A DNA stretch of 64,000 bases from positions 35,691,862-35,755,861 of the forward strand of contig CM060312.1 of assembly GCA_030674185.1 (NCBI GenBank), read 5' to 3'. Under the pieces are notes generated by a model. It worked only from the letters and a program-made list of their open reading frames with translations. It searched no databases and was not told the DNA's origin. The DNA is from Monoplex corrugatus (Eukaryota; Mollusca; Gastropoda; Littorinimorpha; Ranellidae). Position numbers and translations under genes: made by a program. The number at the start of each line of letters is the position of its first letter. Position 1 is the stretch's first letter. Positions 22,203 through 33,560 of this stretch are shown here, in pieces.

Positions 22203-23036
22203 ATGACGAAACACAAAGCAGAATGTTTTCACCACACAACGACTGATGACACAGCACTATTTACAACTATTTACGATGGCAACAGTCTGAAGAACACCAA
22301 GAACTTTAAATACCTTGGAAGTATCATCTCTGCAGACGGCTCCATCGATCAGGAAATTGATTCACGAATCAGCAAAGCCAGCCAGGCTCTCGGTAGGCTG
22401 AAAAACAAGGTACTAAACCAGCACAATGTCCGGCTGTCAACAAAAATCAAAGTGTACAATGCCGTTGTGCTCTCCTCCCTCCTCTACGGTTCGGAGACTT
22501 GGACATTCTACAGGAAGCACATCAACAAATTAGAGCAATTCCACCAAAGGGCTCTCCGCAGCATACTTGGCATCCGGTGGCAAGACCGCATCACCAACAT
22601 TGAGGTCCTCAACCGATCAAGCTCACAAAGCATAGAAAGCCTGCTTGTCAAAGCCCAACTGAGATGGGTCGGCCATGTCATCCTCATGGAAGACCACCGA
22701 ATGCCCAAACAACTGCTGTACGGCGAACTCACAAGTGGCAAAAGAAATCTCGGGAGGCCAAAAAAGCGTTTCAAGGACACGATAAAGGCAAACCTCCAGT
22801 TTGCACAGGTTACCCCCAAAGAACTCGAAAGAACTGCCACCGAAAGGAACGCCTGGCGCAGGGCCGTCCATCTTGCCAGCAGAAACAGCGATATCAACTA
22901 CAGGGAGAAGTTGACTATCAGAAGAGAGAGGAGACATAATCCAACCACCCCAACCACGACATTCCAGTGTCCCCACTGCAACAGACATTGTACATCCAAG
23001 ATCGGATTGCACAGCCACATGCGCGTCCACAGATGA
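22203..23036 (+). mobile_element. LINE 3' end with C2H2-like tail (copy 2)
   Basis: A 277-codon open frame covers the RT thumb and C-terminus: FKYLGSIISADGSIDQEIDS, LLYGSETWTFYRKHINKLEQ, FHQRALRSILGIRWQDRITN, LRWVGHVILMEDHRMPKQLL and GRPKKRFKDTIKANL. It ends in a finger-like FQCPHCNRHC..GLHSHMRVH (C-x2-C..H-x3-H) before the stop at 23034. The finger probably binds nucleic acid during retrotransposition. It is 5' truncated. The Gypsy element inserted just upstream, so its 5' junction may have been displaced. Same family as 11390-13790 and 59765-60240, and the best preserved of the three. Confidence 0.85.
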
Positions 23037-23039
23037 GCT

Positions 23040-23670
23040 GCAGGATTTCATCGTCATCTTCGGCAACGAAGGACTACCATCACCATTTACAACTACAGTG
23101 CGATATAAACACATAAACAGCACAATGCTGACATAAAACAATTATCTGACACTGTGTTGCTAGTACCTTGCAAAACTCGGGTTCCAGATACTTTATTGCT
23201 GTTCATAAAATTTGCATCTAAATTTCCTAATACAGAGAGTCATGTTTTGATTCGAACTAACGAGAATATCTAGATGAGTTCGCTCGGCGTTTCATCATGA
23301 ATAGATTGGGAATTGATTCGACAAGTGTCACTCATTCGCACGTGGTATCACTCACGTGCTTATTGTATACTTTAACCAGTGACATCATCGCTGCCTTCGA
23401 GGGGAAAGGCAGATCTTGAATAAACATTGTTGGCATGGAAAATAAAACAACGAAACAAAAACAAATAAATAAATAAACAAACAAACAAAACCCATTGCTT
23501 AGAATACCTCGAAACCTTGTCAGTACATATTTTTTATGAGCTAATTTTAAGGCTTTTGTCTTGAATATTTTTTATCTTTCTATCATGTTGCGTCTGTAGC
23601 AGTAATGTATATAGAGCCATCCAGTTTCTACGACACGTCCTAAAAACACTAAAAGCTGATGATTATGTCA
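23040..23670. other. Upstream region of RING gene 1
   Basis: No coding feature. Contains AAAC/AAAT simple repeats (23455-23495) and general A/T-rich DNA. Confidence 0.5.
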
Positions 23671-23675
23671 GCTAC

Positions 23676-23733
23676 TTTCACTTTCGTCTGTTCTCATTAC
23701 GTCAAGCTAGGTTATCTCTGAATATTGACGTCA
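23676..23733 (+). promoter_or_regulatory. Candidate promoter elements of RING gene 1
   Basis: Within 65 bp of the start codon there is TTTCACTTTC (23676-23685), which fits the interferon-regulatory-factor pattern TTTCNNTTTC. A CRE variant TTACGTCA (23697-23704) and a perfect CRE/ATF palindrome TGACGTCA (23726-23733) follow. No TATA box. Motif matches only. Confidence 0.4.
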
Positions 23734-23740
23734 TTCTGAT

Positions 23741-24018
23741 ATGTCGTCACGAGGCGCTGCTATGCGTACCAGTCGAAAAGAAAGCAGTGCGACAGGCGGA
23801 GTGGACAGCGAGGCAGTAAGAGAATGCGGGCAGACCCCAGCCATGGAGGAGGGAACTGGGGTAAAACCCAGGTGTTGCCCTGGATACAGCGTTCTCCACT
23901 CCCCTAGTCTGCGCTCCCTGGTGGGGGAAGAGTGCCTGCAGATGCTGAGATGCGGTATATGTAGAGAGTTCTTCAACATCCCAATCGTCCTGCCTTGTGG
24001 ACACACCTTCTGTCTGCA
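23741..24018 (+). CDS. RING gene 1 exon 1
   Basis: ATG with G at -3. 278 nt, ending phase 2 inside the RING just before C94; donor CA|GTGAGT at 24019. Confidence 0.85.
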
Positions 24019-26240
24019 GTGAGTGCATGGAAATAACTGACTAACAGACAAAATCAAACCGATTTCTAGTGTTGTAATCTTTTGTAATCAGAATAATCAA
24101 CGCGCTGATTGTGGACACTAACCAAGAAGAAGAAGAAGAATGAGGGGAGTTGGAGGGATGGATGCTTCTTGTTTGGATCTGTTCACTATTTTTTAAACTA
24201 GCAAAGTAATGGAGAACTGGAACAGTTTGCCTACGAAAATATATCAGCATGAAGACTTATGCAAATTTACTAGATAACTAAAGAGAAGATATATGTTGAG
24301 TTAATGATAATGAACTGAATTATCTGAGCTTTCAAAGAAACTGTGCGTGATTTTATTTTAATGTGATAAACATACTGATTGAATGTGAACACAATGAATG
24401 ATAGTTCTAAAACAATTAACCCATTGATTTCCGCACCCCATCCATCAATTGCACAAATTTAACCATTTGACTCCCTCACCCTATCCACCAGTTTCCTGCA
24501 CGAAGCTGGTGGATAGGGTGAGGGAGTCAAAGGGTACAAGAAGCTGGTGGATAGGATTAGGGAGTCAAAGGGTTGAGTTTTTGCTGTGCCAGCATGGTTG
24601 ACAATGCAAGGTGCTCGTGGACAGGATGCGGGAGTCAAAGGGTTAATACACACACACACACACACACGCCTACACTATTGACCCAGTAGGGCAGATTGTC
24701 TCTTATACACTTGTGTATATGCATGTGAATGTCAGTGTTTGTGTATGTGGTTATGTGTGCGTGTACGTGCGTGCGTGCGTGTGTGTGTGAGTACATGTAT
24801 ATGTATGCGTGCGTGCATGCGCGTGTGTGTATGTGTTGTTTTATGTGTGTAGTGAGGAGACACGTCTCTCTTTTTTTTTTCTTTTTTTTTTTAACAGCGA
24901 CTTGAAATTGAACACAAAAGCCTGAAAAGGCGACTTAAATTTATCTGAGCGTAGCTGACAGCCTGATTATCCGGCAACACCCCCACAATAACAGCACATC
25001 ACCCTCCTTCACCCCTTCCTCATTGTTTGTCATTCCCCTTTCCTCCCCTTTCCACTTTTTCCTCCATTTTCCCCTTTCCTTGAATCAGTGCCACAGAATT
25101 TCAATTCTGTTTTTAGTTTTTATATTCCACGATGGTTACCCCCAAGTGATATGTCTTAATAGTTGTAACAAAAATTTCAATCAAGTTTTACAGCCAAAAT
25201 GTACACTAGAACAAGATCTACGCTCACATAATAAACTAAAGGAATATCATATGCCAAGATCCTTCTGTTTCAACTAGAGAGAATCAAACAGCCTCGATTT
25301 GTCGAAGTGATATCATCTTCTGTCTCATTACGGAAAATGAAAAACAAGTACTGCTGCTTAAATGTAAACTTTTCATTAAAAGTTCGAGAGCTTATACCAG
25401 TTCAAACGGTGCAATATATCCTCAAAACGGCATCACTTTGTGATTCGTCTTCTCACCTCGCAATGAAGACCCAAGACAGCCACCTAGTTTTTAAACACGG
25501 AGTTATCGTTCCTAAGTCACACAAAAAAAGGGATTGTTTTTCTTTCTGAGCATGGAAGAAATTCATTACAAATTTGAGAAAGCACTTTTCAATATACATA
25601 AGAACAGATGTTGTTTGGGACTGTAATACCCAACTTTCCATTTGATGTTTATTTATAAATTTCGTAAAATTCAGCTTCTGGCAGAGGTGGAAATGGGAGA
25701 TGGTCAAAATCACTCTAGTGTGACTGTGGTGATATTCTCTTCGCCACTATGGCCAGACTGTTGCACATCAGTAGAGAACCATTTCGCAGAAGAAAATTAG
25801 AAGTAGCCTAGTTACAGAAATCAACTTTAGCATTCAAGCTTATATAGAAATCAACTGCTTGAACTTTGATAATTCGGGTTTCATATAGTGTAATCATGAA
25901 GATGCAGATTGTCTAGAACACAAAACACTGTGGCCATGAAAAAGCTTCATGTGAAATAAAACTTGACATGCATCGTGAACTAAGGTAGATTATCTCAGTT
26001 GCCAAAATATTGTCAGATTTTTTTTGAGGAAGTGATGTTCACACGCCTTCTTCGAAAAGAGCTGATTTGAAGCACTTTTTTGTCCGACTGACCTTGACCT
26101 TGGTGCCTTAACTTTCAAACTTGTCCTTTCGCGACTCGTGACAGTCCACACTACTGATCCAAAATTGGTAAAACCCATCAACAAAGAGCTGAGTTAAATC
26201 GTGTCCACACATATTTCTCTCTCTTTCTCTCTCTCTGTCA

Positions 26241-26307
<67 letters not shown>

Positions 26308-26393
26308 TTCCGATTCTTATGAAATATTCACCCTTTTTTCAAAAAGGGAGGTTCCAAAACAACAACAAATATCTCTCTCTTCACACACACACA

Positions 26394-26458
<65 letters not shown>

Positions 26459-26469
26459 GCACACATGCA

Positions 26470-26506
<37 letters not shown>

Positions 26507-29500
26507 ATTCTTATGAAATAATCGACCTTTTTTTTAAAAAAAAAGAGGTCAGTAAACAACAACAAATCTCTCTCTCTCTCTCTTCCAGGTGTTTGACTGA
26601 TATGTGCAAGCAAGCAACACAGCCTCCTGGCCAAAACCTCATTGTGACAGATGCGCTGATTGGCTGCCCAAACTGCCGTGTGCAAATTTTTGCCACGCCC
26701 ATACTGCAGCGCAACGTGACCTGCAACTTCATTATCCAGACACTGGTCGATGCACTTCGTAACAGGAAGTTACCGGAACAGGTAACCTTTTTTTTCTCTC
26801 TGTTACCATCTGCTGCACCTCCTGGTTCACTGCACTTATTTTGGCATTGCGATACACCTACTAAAACCGAGGTCCTGTTAAGGGCACAGAATAGGGGACG
26901 ATTCTTCACAATGTTAAGATGATATGGTGACACCTGATCATCGTCAAGTTACTACGATCATATTAAAATATATAACAATTGCCACTTGGAACGTTAGAAC
27001 AATGCTGCAGAAGGGAAATTGGGAAATCTGAAGATAGAAATGGAAAGACTGAAGAACACTATTTTAGGATTAGGAAATTAGATATAAGTGCAGTGAAGCT
27101 AGGGAAGCAAGGTGTAAAGAAATAGAAGACCGACACAAAACAGACTCTAAGTTTATGTACAGAAACATTGAAGAAATGACCCGCAGGAAAAAGACATACA
27201 CATCAACTTGTTGCTTAAAACCAACAGACGGTACGACTATAATGTAAAAAGACAAAATGTTAGATAGATGGGAGAGTTTATTGGAGACCTTTTTTGACAA
27301 TGGCAGAAAAGAGGAACACATCATAAGAAAGAACATTGAAAGACCACCAATAATGAAAGATGAAGTCAGTGCAGAGTTGAAAAAATGAATATGAATCAGG
27401 GAAAAAGTCCTAGAGGCCGCAATCTAACGCTTCCTGTCATAACATATCCTCGAGTCATCCGTACCTGACAGATACAGACACTGCAGTGTTGGTCAGGAAA
27501 TTTGAATAACATCCTCAATAACGCATCCGTGAAGTGGATGAGATTCAGTCAACTCTGTGATCCCAGTCTTAGTTTACACATTGAGCCCATTTTGTAAGCA
27601 ACTTTGGGTTCAGTTAAATTCAAGCATAAAAAATCGCACGATGGAATTCGAATCAACACCCTCCCAGTAGATTTACTGTGCTTACTGCTTTGCTACAGCA
27701 GCCGATTCTAAAAGGTTACTTGGTCAGTCTAAATATTACAGAATGCAGGTTGACTTTGAGTTGACGTTTAATCATTGGAATCATACAAACAAAATTTTAG
27801 ATTCTATCAGACGCTCATTCCAATTTCTAGACACTGAAAGCTTTAAATATTTTCTTCGCCCTTTAGCATAAATGGAATATTGTCATATCTTGAACAATCG
27901 TCCACTTGTTAACAATTTGTTTTTGCAATTTGGCATGGTGTTAGATATGGACACAGAGTTTTCAGAGATCAAGTTCTTTTGACCTCTGGTAGCCTGTTTG
28001 CACAAAATCCAATGTACGACTCGTAACTGCTGCCTGTCACTTCCCAACTTTACCATCTGTGCTATTGAGGCTGTTGTTACGACTAGAGCTTTGTTAAATG
28101 CCATTATCTCATGTTTTCTGGTGCAAGCAGTCCAATATGAGGCTTCTTGTTTGTTTTACAGCTAGTTGCAAGGTCAAAGATAATTTTCAAGATCATTTAG
28201 GTAAAATTGTAATGACTTTGGAAATAATCAATTCCTAAATATGATGTTGGGTTTACATTAGTGTTTGCATCCCCTGAGAGTTTTTTAATTATGTTCTTGA
28301 ACTCGTGACTCTAACCATTTTGTCATAAATACAATATAGTGTTCTCGTGACTCTAACCATTTTGTCATAAATACAATATAGTGTTCAAAGTGACCATCCT
28401 TGTCGGGATGTATCGTCGTAAGTCCTGAAATAATCGCTATCACCGTTTGTGCAGCCCCCTTCACATTTGCATAATGGGCCACAACAAATTCCAGGTCGAT
28501 GATATTTGCAGTTTCCCTTGCAAGCGACCAAACAGCTACGGTGGAGCAACACTGAATATCCTTTGCTGGCATCTGGCAGATTGGTCCAATATGGTACCCT
28601 CGACTTGGTCTAGTTATTCCATTCCCTATTCCATTCAAATGGGCTCAGAATCTTCGAAGCTTTGGACAGACACTGTTTCCAGGTGAAAGCTGCAGTAATC
28701 AATGCTTACTTTTTGTGCTGGAATAAGGAACAAAGCGTGCTGGGTTGGTGGGATGGATTCCAGAAGTTTGAGGCCAAAAGTAAAGATAAACTTTCTCGCT
28801 TCATTGACAGAAGTTGATGTATAGTTTTTTCGAACACCAGCACAGTCAAACGTTTCAGACGCTGCATGTGCACTGAGTCGAGTTTGACGCTGATTTAATG
28901 GTGGGCGATGAAGTGTCAGTGACTTCAGGAAAAGTGGCCCCATGCATTCCATGCTACATTTTTGCCAGTTCTAAACATAGCATATTCCGTGCTGTCTTTT
29001 TGCCAATTCTAAACATTACTGATGTTACATCACATCCCGTGTGTAAATGGAAGAAGAGATGTGCACAGCAGCGTTGATATCCCAGCTGTTGAGAGATGTG
29101 ATGAACTGAAATTTTTCTGAATGTCTTCCCTGACCCAAATCTTATTCCGAACTGTGACAATTTTAGCTAATGATTGTGATCGATGACAAGCATCACTTCA
29201 TTCTTGTCCACTGCTCTGAGGTAAACCTTAATGTGACCCTGCTCGGCAGAATGGCACAAGTGTAGCATCATTCGTGTGTCAACTTTTTCTATATGGCAGA
29301 GAGGTACAGACTGTCCCGCGTAGAGAAAAAAAAGGGAGCCTCTCTCTTTTCATTAGGTGAAAGTGAACGCCTTGTTGACTGTTTTGAAACATTGCTGCAT
29401 ATCAGTTGAGAGACATTGCAGGCCACTCTGATTGTGGCACTTGTACTGGCTTGATCCTCTTTCTCTTCTTCAGCCATGAAGCCCGACTCTTCAGGCAGGA

Positions 29501-31582
29501 GTAAAGATCACTGGAGGCTTGGCAACTGGTTCACTTAAATAGTGTGAGTTGAATGACCTACTGAATGGCATTTGTTGCTAAAGAATGCATCTGCGCAGCA
29601 TGAGATCTACATCGACAATTTTGTCAGCCTCACCGTCTGTCAGATAGTTCCGTGGTGGCGAACAACTATTATAAAGCCCATTTTAAATGTTATATATCTC
29701 TTCTGGTAAATGGCGAGGCTGAGACATCGAGAAGTTCAAAAGTGAACCCCCAAGAGTCAAAAACATGGCTGTAGAAACTACTATTTTCTCTTGAAGTTTA
29801 CTTCTTTCAGAGCTATGACAATTCGAAAATAAAATGATATTATAATGGCTACCTGGTTGAACCTGGCTCTCAGTTACAAAAAAGGCTACTTACTGCGTAG
29901 CTTTCATCGGCGATCCAGCCGACTTCTTCTGCGCAACTGCTATTGAAAACGACTTTTGACTTTAAAATGACCTTCAATCATCAAACCAGTCTTGGATATG
30001 TATTGGCCGCACTAAAAACCATGGGAAACGTGACATTTCACAAAACTCTAGAGGTAAAGGAACTGTGATGTGGCACTTTTCTACAAGGTGGCCATATTGG
30101 GTTTTGTGCAAACGGGCCACCGGAAGTCAAGGTCAGTTTGTTTGTGATGGTTTTTGAGAACCTTATTTCCACATGTAACTTCATGCTCAGTTACAAAAAC
30201 TAGCCGCCATATGCACGATCATCCGGATGTTCCTGTCAGGTACTAGCGCGTCTTCATCTAGAGTTTACGAATGCTGTCTGGTCATTATGCTGAGTTTGAT
30301 TCGATTGGATACCACCGCCTGGTAGGTAAATGGTGATTTTTCCGAGCTCCTAGATCAATGCATGTGCACACCTTCAATGCATGTGCACACCCTGTTCGCG
30401 TGTTTACGCATGCAGAATATCAAATATGCATGTGAATATCGTGTGAGTCATGTCAGTGTCCGGTGGCTTATGGAAACATAAAAACACCCGTCATGCACGC
30501 CCACCTAAGGCAGATCATAGAGACTGTGTACAAATACTGTCTGCATAACGTGATCAAAACGATGTGCATACATGCATCCGAGCAAAATCAAACACGAAAA
30601 AAAGTCTCCTCTCTTGCGATCATCATATGTCCTTTTAATGTTTTTGTGCAAGTTTTTACTCTGAAAATCATGATTGTCAACCAATTCCCGCAATGAGCTT
30701 TCCAGCAGCAAACATACGACTCAATTTTAATTCAAATCAGTTTATAGATACTTCGAACTCAGATTTTCCATTTTTAACAAGAGTGGCCCAAATAATGAAT
30801 GATTTTTATTTGGACCTTATTCATGTCGGAACTATGCACTAGGCTGGATATGTGGTCCAAATACTGCGTCAAACGACCAAGAGATCCTTTCTTACGTTTG
30901 AAACACTTTTAACATATTTGTGACTACCATTTACTGGTCTCAGTTATATAAGCCTGATCAGGAAGTATCTCTCTGTGGAAACAACTGCAAAACTCGTTCT
31001 CTCCTTCATAATGTCTCGCATTGACTATTGCAATTCACTCCTGTCTGGTCTTCCTGCCTCCACCACTCACATCCTACAGCGCATTCAAAACAATGCTGCA
31101 CGCCTTGTACTCAAAAAGAAAAAAGCTGACCACATATCTCCTCTCCTGGCACAACTTCACTGGCTCCCTGTATCAAAGCGCATACAGTACAAACTAGACA
31201 CCATGTGCTACAAAAGCCTCAATAACGCAGCCCCCGATTACCTGTCAAGCCTACTTGAGATCTATGTTCCCTCACGTACCCTCCGCTCTGCCTCCGATCC
31301 TCTGACTTTTCGCTTTCCATGCACTAAGCTCAAAAGCCTTCTCTGTTTCTGGTCCACTCTCCTGGAACAAACTTCCTCTCTCAGTCCGTCAGCAACCTAC
31401 TTTTGTCTCCTTCAAGTCCGCTCTCAAAACTCACCTTTTCTCCTCTGCATAAAATCCTGACCTCACTCAATCCCCTCTGCAGCCTGTCTCCGCTCGGAGG
31501 GGAATCACATTGCAATATATAATTGTATATAATATGCTCTCTATAATTTTCCATTGTTTTTATTCTTTCTCCCCATTTATAG

Positions 31583-31653
<71 letters not shown>

Positions 31654-33230
31654 TGTGTGTGTGTGTGCGTGGGTGCGTGTGTGTGCGTGCGTGCGTGTGT
31701 GTGTGTTTCAGCGCTTAGATTTTATTTTATCAAGATTTTGCGCTATATAAATATTGTAATTATTATTATTATAATTGCGGAACATATTTTTTGTTTGGTG
31801 CAAAAAACGTTTTCTATAAATTTGATTAAAACCCTCCTTCAAAGGGCTAAAATATATTCAAATAAATATTTTCACATTTTGGACCATACCAGTTCTAACA
31901 TCATTTGCAACTGTACACTTGCAACTGTACACTAAAAGCACCCAAGAACCACATTTGGTAAAACTTCATTCACAAACAGCTGAGAAATCCTTGTTGACAT
32001 TTTGTACATGCATACATACATGCATATGTTAAATATGTTAAAGTCAAAACCATGCAGAAACACTCACATTATTCTATGCAATTTAAAAACGTTTTATAAG
32101 GGTCACTCCATAACCCTAAGCTCGAAGAAGAATGAGGTAGTAGAGACTTCTCTACCCTCAGGTGAAGCTACATGTTTACGTTTTTACCGACCGTGAAGAC
32201 AGGTATTCGTTCGCACTTGGGTGGTCGAAAGGCCTCGAATTCAAAGTGTTCTTGGACCAAACTCGAAGCTGAGAATTCACATAGGAAGATTAATGTGGAG
32301 GGGCTGCAGTGGGGTTTGTTCTGTTTATGAGATGCGCCAATGTCAGTACACTGTAAATTATCAAATCATCGTATCCTACAGTCCTGGTATGGTAGAACAT
32401 CTGAATTAAGTTGGAGTCTTCCTTTCTTCGGTAATAAGTGCAGTGCATAACCATTGCACTGCATCAACTGATAACTTTATTTCTTTTTTTTCCCCTTCTT
32501 TTTCCCCCTCTTTGTTTCTTTTTCTATAGATCAAATTTGGTTTTATTCTTGTCCACAGGCGAGCGTGTCAGTCAATACAGAGTGGTCCCTGGTTGGTTCC
32601 CCTGTCCGTGCCATCACTGACGAAGCATTGTGTGGTGTTCTTCAGGACCTGGACCGTCTGTCCAGCTCTCTTGACCACAGATCTGTTCTGGACGACGCCT
32701 TCTTTGAGATAGAGCAGATCCGCTTTCATCATCTGCAGAGCCTTGACAAGACCTCAGGAGATGGACTTGGTGCCAAATCTGCTGACAGGTTTAGTGCCCA
32801 AAATTCTGTTAGTAGTACTCGCGATTTGGCTTCCTCAACGCCCGATTCCTTGACAACATATAAAACCGATTTCACCCAACAGCAGCTGAACTCAGATTCA
32901 AAAATAAGTGTGCAAAACCCTAAAAGGTGCTACGCAGCAGCGTTGGCTTTAGGAAAAGACAAACTTTCAGTTACACTCGCGACTGATAAGAACACGGACC
33001 TCGGTGTCAGAGCAACAAGACCAACTTACAATTCCAGAACTTTGCCAAATGCTGGTGTATTACAAATCCCAGCAGCCATACAAATTGGACGAAATCTTAC
33101 TACCACATCTCAAAACAAGAATAGAAATAATCCTAGACTTTCATTTGATATCAGTCCAGGACAAACTGAACTAAACATAGAACAGCTACTGCCCTGTTTA
33201 AGTTTCAAACTTACTTCTGGACAGACATGA
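23741..33230 (+). CDS. RING finger protein 1, probable E3 ubiquitin ligase (three exons, 380 aa)
   Basis: Joined exons 23741-24018, 26589-26781 and 32559-33230 give an uninterrupted 380-residue frame. A C3HC4 RING spans residues 71-122: C71-x2-C74-x11-C86-x-H88-x2-C91-x2-C94-x24-C119-x2-C122, read from [22 protein letters not shown] and GCPNCR. RING domains of this type recruit E2 enzymes for ubiquitin transfer. After it come [16 protein letters not shown], a TRIM-like post-RING helix, and a coiled-coil-prone stretch ([20 protein letters not shown]). The last 150 residues are low in recognisable structure, with no B-box, B30.2 or membrane segment. Its neighbour at 42042-53709 has the same RING and intron layout. 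The substrate is unknown. The start could also be Met8. Confidence 0.85.
24461..24645. repeat. Foldback repeat, copy 2, with 30-bp hairpin arms
   Basis: Arms 24462-24491 and 24506-24535 are inverted repeats of 30 bp with one mismatch and a 14-nt loop. The core includes CTCCCTCACCCTATCCACCA and its complement. Two further partial right arms follow (GCTGGTGGATAGGATTAGGG at about 24543 and GTGGACAGGATGCGGGAGTC at about 24617), each ending in AGTCAAAGGGTT. It lies in intron 1 of RING gene 1 and shares flanking GTTTTTGCT and ACAATGCA with copy 1 (2157-2335). Confidence 0.85.
24646..24900. repeat. CA and TG microsatellites
   Basis: CA run (24648-24667), then imperfect TG/CG repeats to about 24850 and a T run near 24872-24893. 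Intronic. Confidence 0.85.
24900..26200. other. Intron 1 of RING gene 1, no other feature seen
   Basis: A/T-rich intronic sequence with short open frames (for example 25023-25277, 25307-25549) that match nothing I know. Confidence 0.4.
26216..26588. repeat. CT/CA microsatellites and a duplicated ~70-bp block at the exon 2 acceptor
   Basis: CT run (26217-26237), CA runs (26247-26306, 26384-26504) and two related blocks beginning GATTCTTATGAAAT (26315 and 26507). Each passes through a small palindrome of T and A runs into AACAACAACAAAT and CTCTCT. The second ends TCTTCCAG, the acceptor of exon 2, so the polypyrimidine tract is microsatellite-derived. Confidence 0.85.
26589..26781 (+). CDS. RING gene 1 exon 2
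   Basis: 193 nt. The acceptor CTTCCAG|G completes the Gln codon, and the exon codes for the second half of the RING (CLTDMC..GCPNCR) and the [18 protein letters not shown] helix. The donor CAG|GTAACC at 26782 is phase 0. Confidence 0.85.
26979..27390 (+). mobile_element. RTE-like LINE fragment (copy D), intronic
   Basis: Starts with the endonuclease N-terminus ([16 protein letters not shown]) and then jumps, after an internal deletion near 27090, to [55 protein letters not shown] and [14 protein letters not shown]. Several stops. Same family as 9035-10990. Confidence 0.8.
28302..28385. repeat. 42-bp perfect tandem duplication
   Basis: Units 28302-28343 and 28344-28385 (CTCGTGACTCTAACC..TATAGTGTT) are identical. 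Confidence 0.9.
28400..29800 (-). pseudogene. Decayed copy of a repetitive invertebrate protein family
   Basis: Minus-strand frames in order: [94 protein letters not shown] and a [10 protein letters not shown] block. This resembles a repetitive family I have met in cnidarian and mollusc genomes with the signature EADTR..LH / FGTGK.FRYI / H.LTGCD..S.F.GKGKK.AW, of unknown function and probably carried by mobile elements. Stops and frame changes show it is dead. It lies in intron 2 of RING gene 1. Confidence 0.55.
29855..29942 (-). mobile_element. Isolated Penelope-like terminal fragment
   Basis: About 85 bp matching the reverse complement of the 3' end of the Penelope-like element at 52055-52150 (GGCTACCTGGTTGAACCTGG, GGCTACTTACTGCGTAGCTT). 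No coding sequence accompanies it. Confidence 0.8.
29893..29936 (-). ncRNA. Hammerhead-ribozyme-like motif, core mutated
   Basis: Minus strand: stem I TTGCG/CGCAG, core CAGAAGA where CUGANGA is required, stem II TCGGC/GCCGA, then GAAA, the palindrome AGCT and the cleavage-site A. The U4-to-A change in the core predicts no activity. Confidence 0.45.
30390..30540 (+). repeat. SINE fragment (3' part)
   Basis: CATGTCAGTGTCCGGTGGCT, TATGGAAACATAAAAACACC and CATGCACGCCCACC correspond to the 3' half of a SINE that I recall as abundant in caenogastropod genomes. The same family appears at 60885-61375. It is preceded by a small direct duplication of CAATGCATGTGCACACC (30357-30391). Confidence 0.6.
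30945..31772 (+). mobile_element. CR1/L2-like LINE 3' end (copy 2), intronic
   Basis: A frame from about 30949 ([34 protein letters not shown]) nearly matches the copy at 1-742 until about 31332. There a short deletion relative to copy 1 (missing ..TYGPRAFSV region) shifts the frame. The 3' UTR carries a longer TG microsatellite (31585-31705) and the tail GCGCTATATAAATATTGTAA. 5' truncated, in intron 2 of RING gene 1. Confidence 0.88.
31780..32558. other. Intron 2 of RING gene 1, distal part
   Basis: No named element. A T/C-rich tract (32465-32530) precedes the exon 3 acceptor. Confidence 0.4.
32559..33230 (+). CDS. RING gene 1 exon 3 (terminal)
   Basis: Acceptor TTGTCCACAG|GCG, phase 0. 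223 codons and a TGA at 33228-33230. The 5' part is helical and acidic, and the rest is Ser/Thr/Asn/Gln rich and probably disordered. The exact end of the gene depends on this frame, which stays open for the full length. Confidence 0.82.
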   Translation, partial: ASVSVNTEWSLVGSPVRAITDEALCGVLQDLDRLSSSLDHRSVLDDAFFEIEQIRFHHLQSLDKTSGDGLGAKSADRFSAQNSVSSTRDLASSTPDSLTTYKTDFTQQQLNSDSKISVQNPKRCYAAALALGKDKLSVTLATDKNTDLGVRATRPTYNSRTLPNAGVLQIPAAIQIGRNLTTTSQNKNRNNPRLSFDISPGQTELNIEQLLPCLSFKLTSGQT

Positions 33231-33554
33231 GCATATCAAAGAGATACGATGCTCAACGACAGAAAAGGTGGACGAAATCTGGGTTCACTTTATCAAATGA
33301 CTACTTCAATCGTAGACTTACGAGGTAGTGCACAAAGTGCATGCTCAGAGCACTGCTCTTGTTTGATGAGGTAGCAGAGCTTCGTGAACTGATCTAAACA
33401 TTTCCATGAATGGAAATTATGGTTAACCAAACATCCATGGTAATCAATCTTTATTGGAACCAAACATAGAGGAGAATATGGCCATAATGTTGGTGGTTTA
33501 CGTCAGTAAGACAAAAATATCTACATTGTATATCTTTAAGAGTCATGTTCCGAG

Positions 33555-33560
33555 AATAAA
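33555..33560 (+). terminator. Polyadenylation signal of RING gene 1
   Basis: AATAAA 325 bp after the stop codon, the first canonical signal downstream. Confidence 0.5.

Noticed and set aside
24462..24535. CRISPR-like or transcription-terminator hairpin
   Set aside because: The arms are a single foldback without regular spacers, the DNA is eukaryotic, and a second dispersed copy exists.
33240..33560. Further coding exon after RING gene 1
   Set aside because: No open frame continues past the TGA at 33228-33230, and a polyadenylation signal follows.
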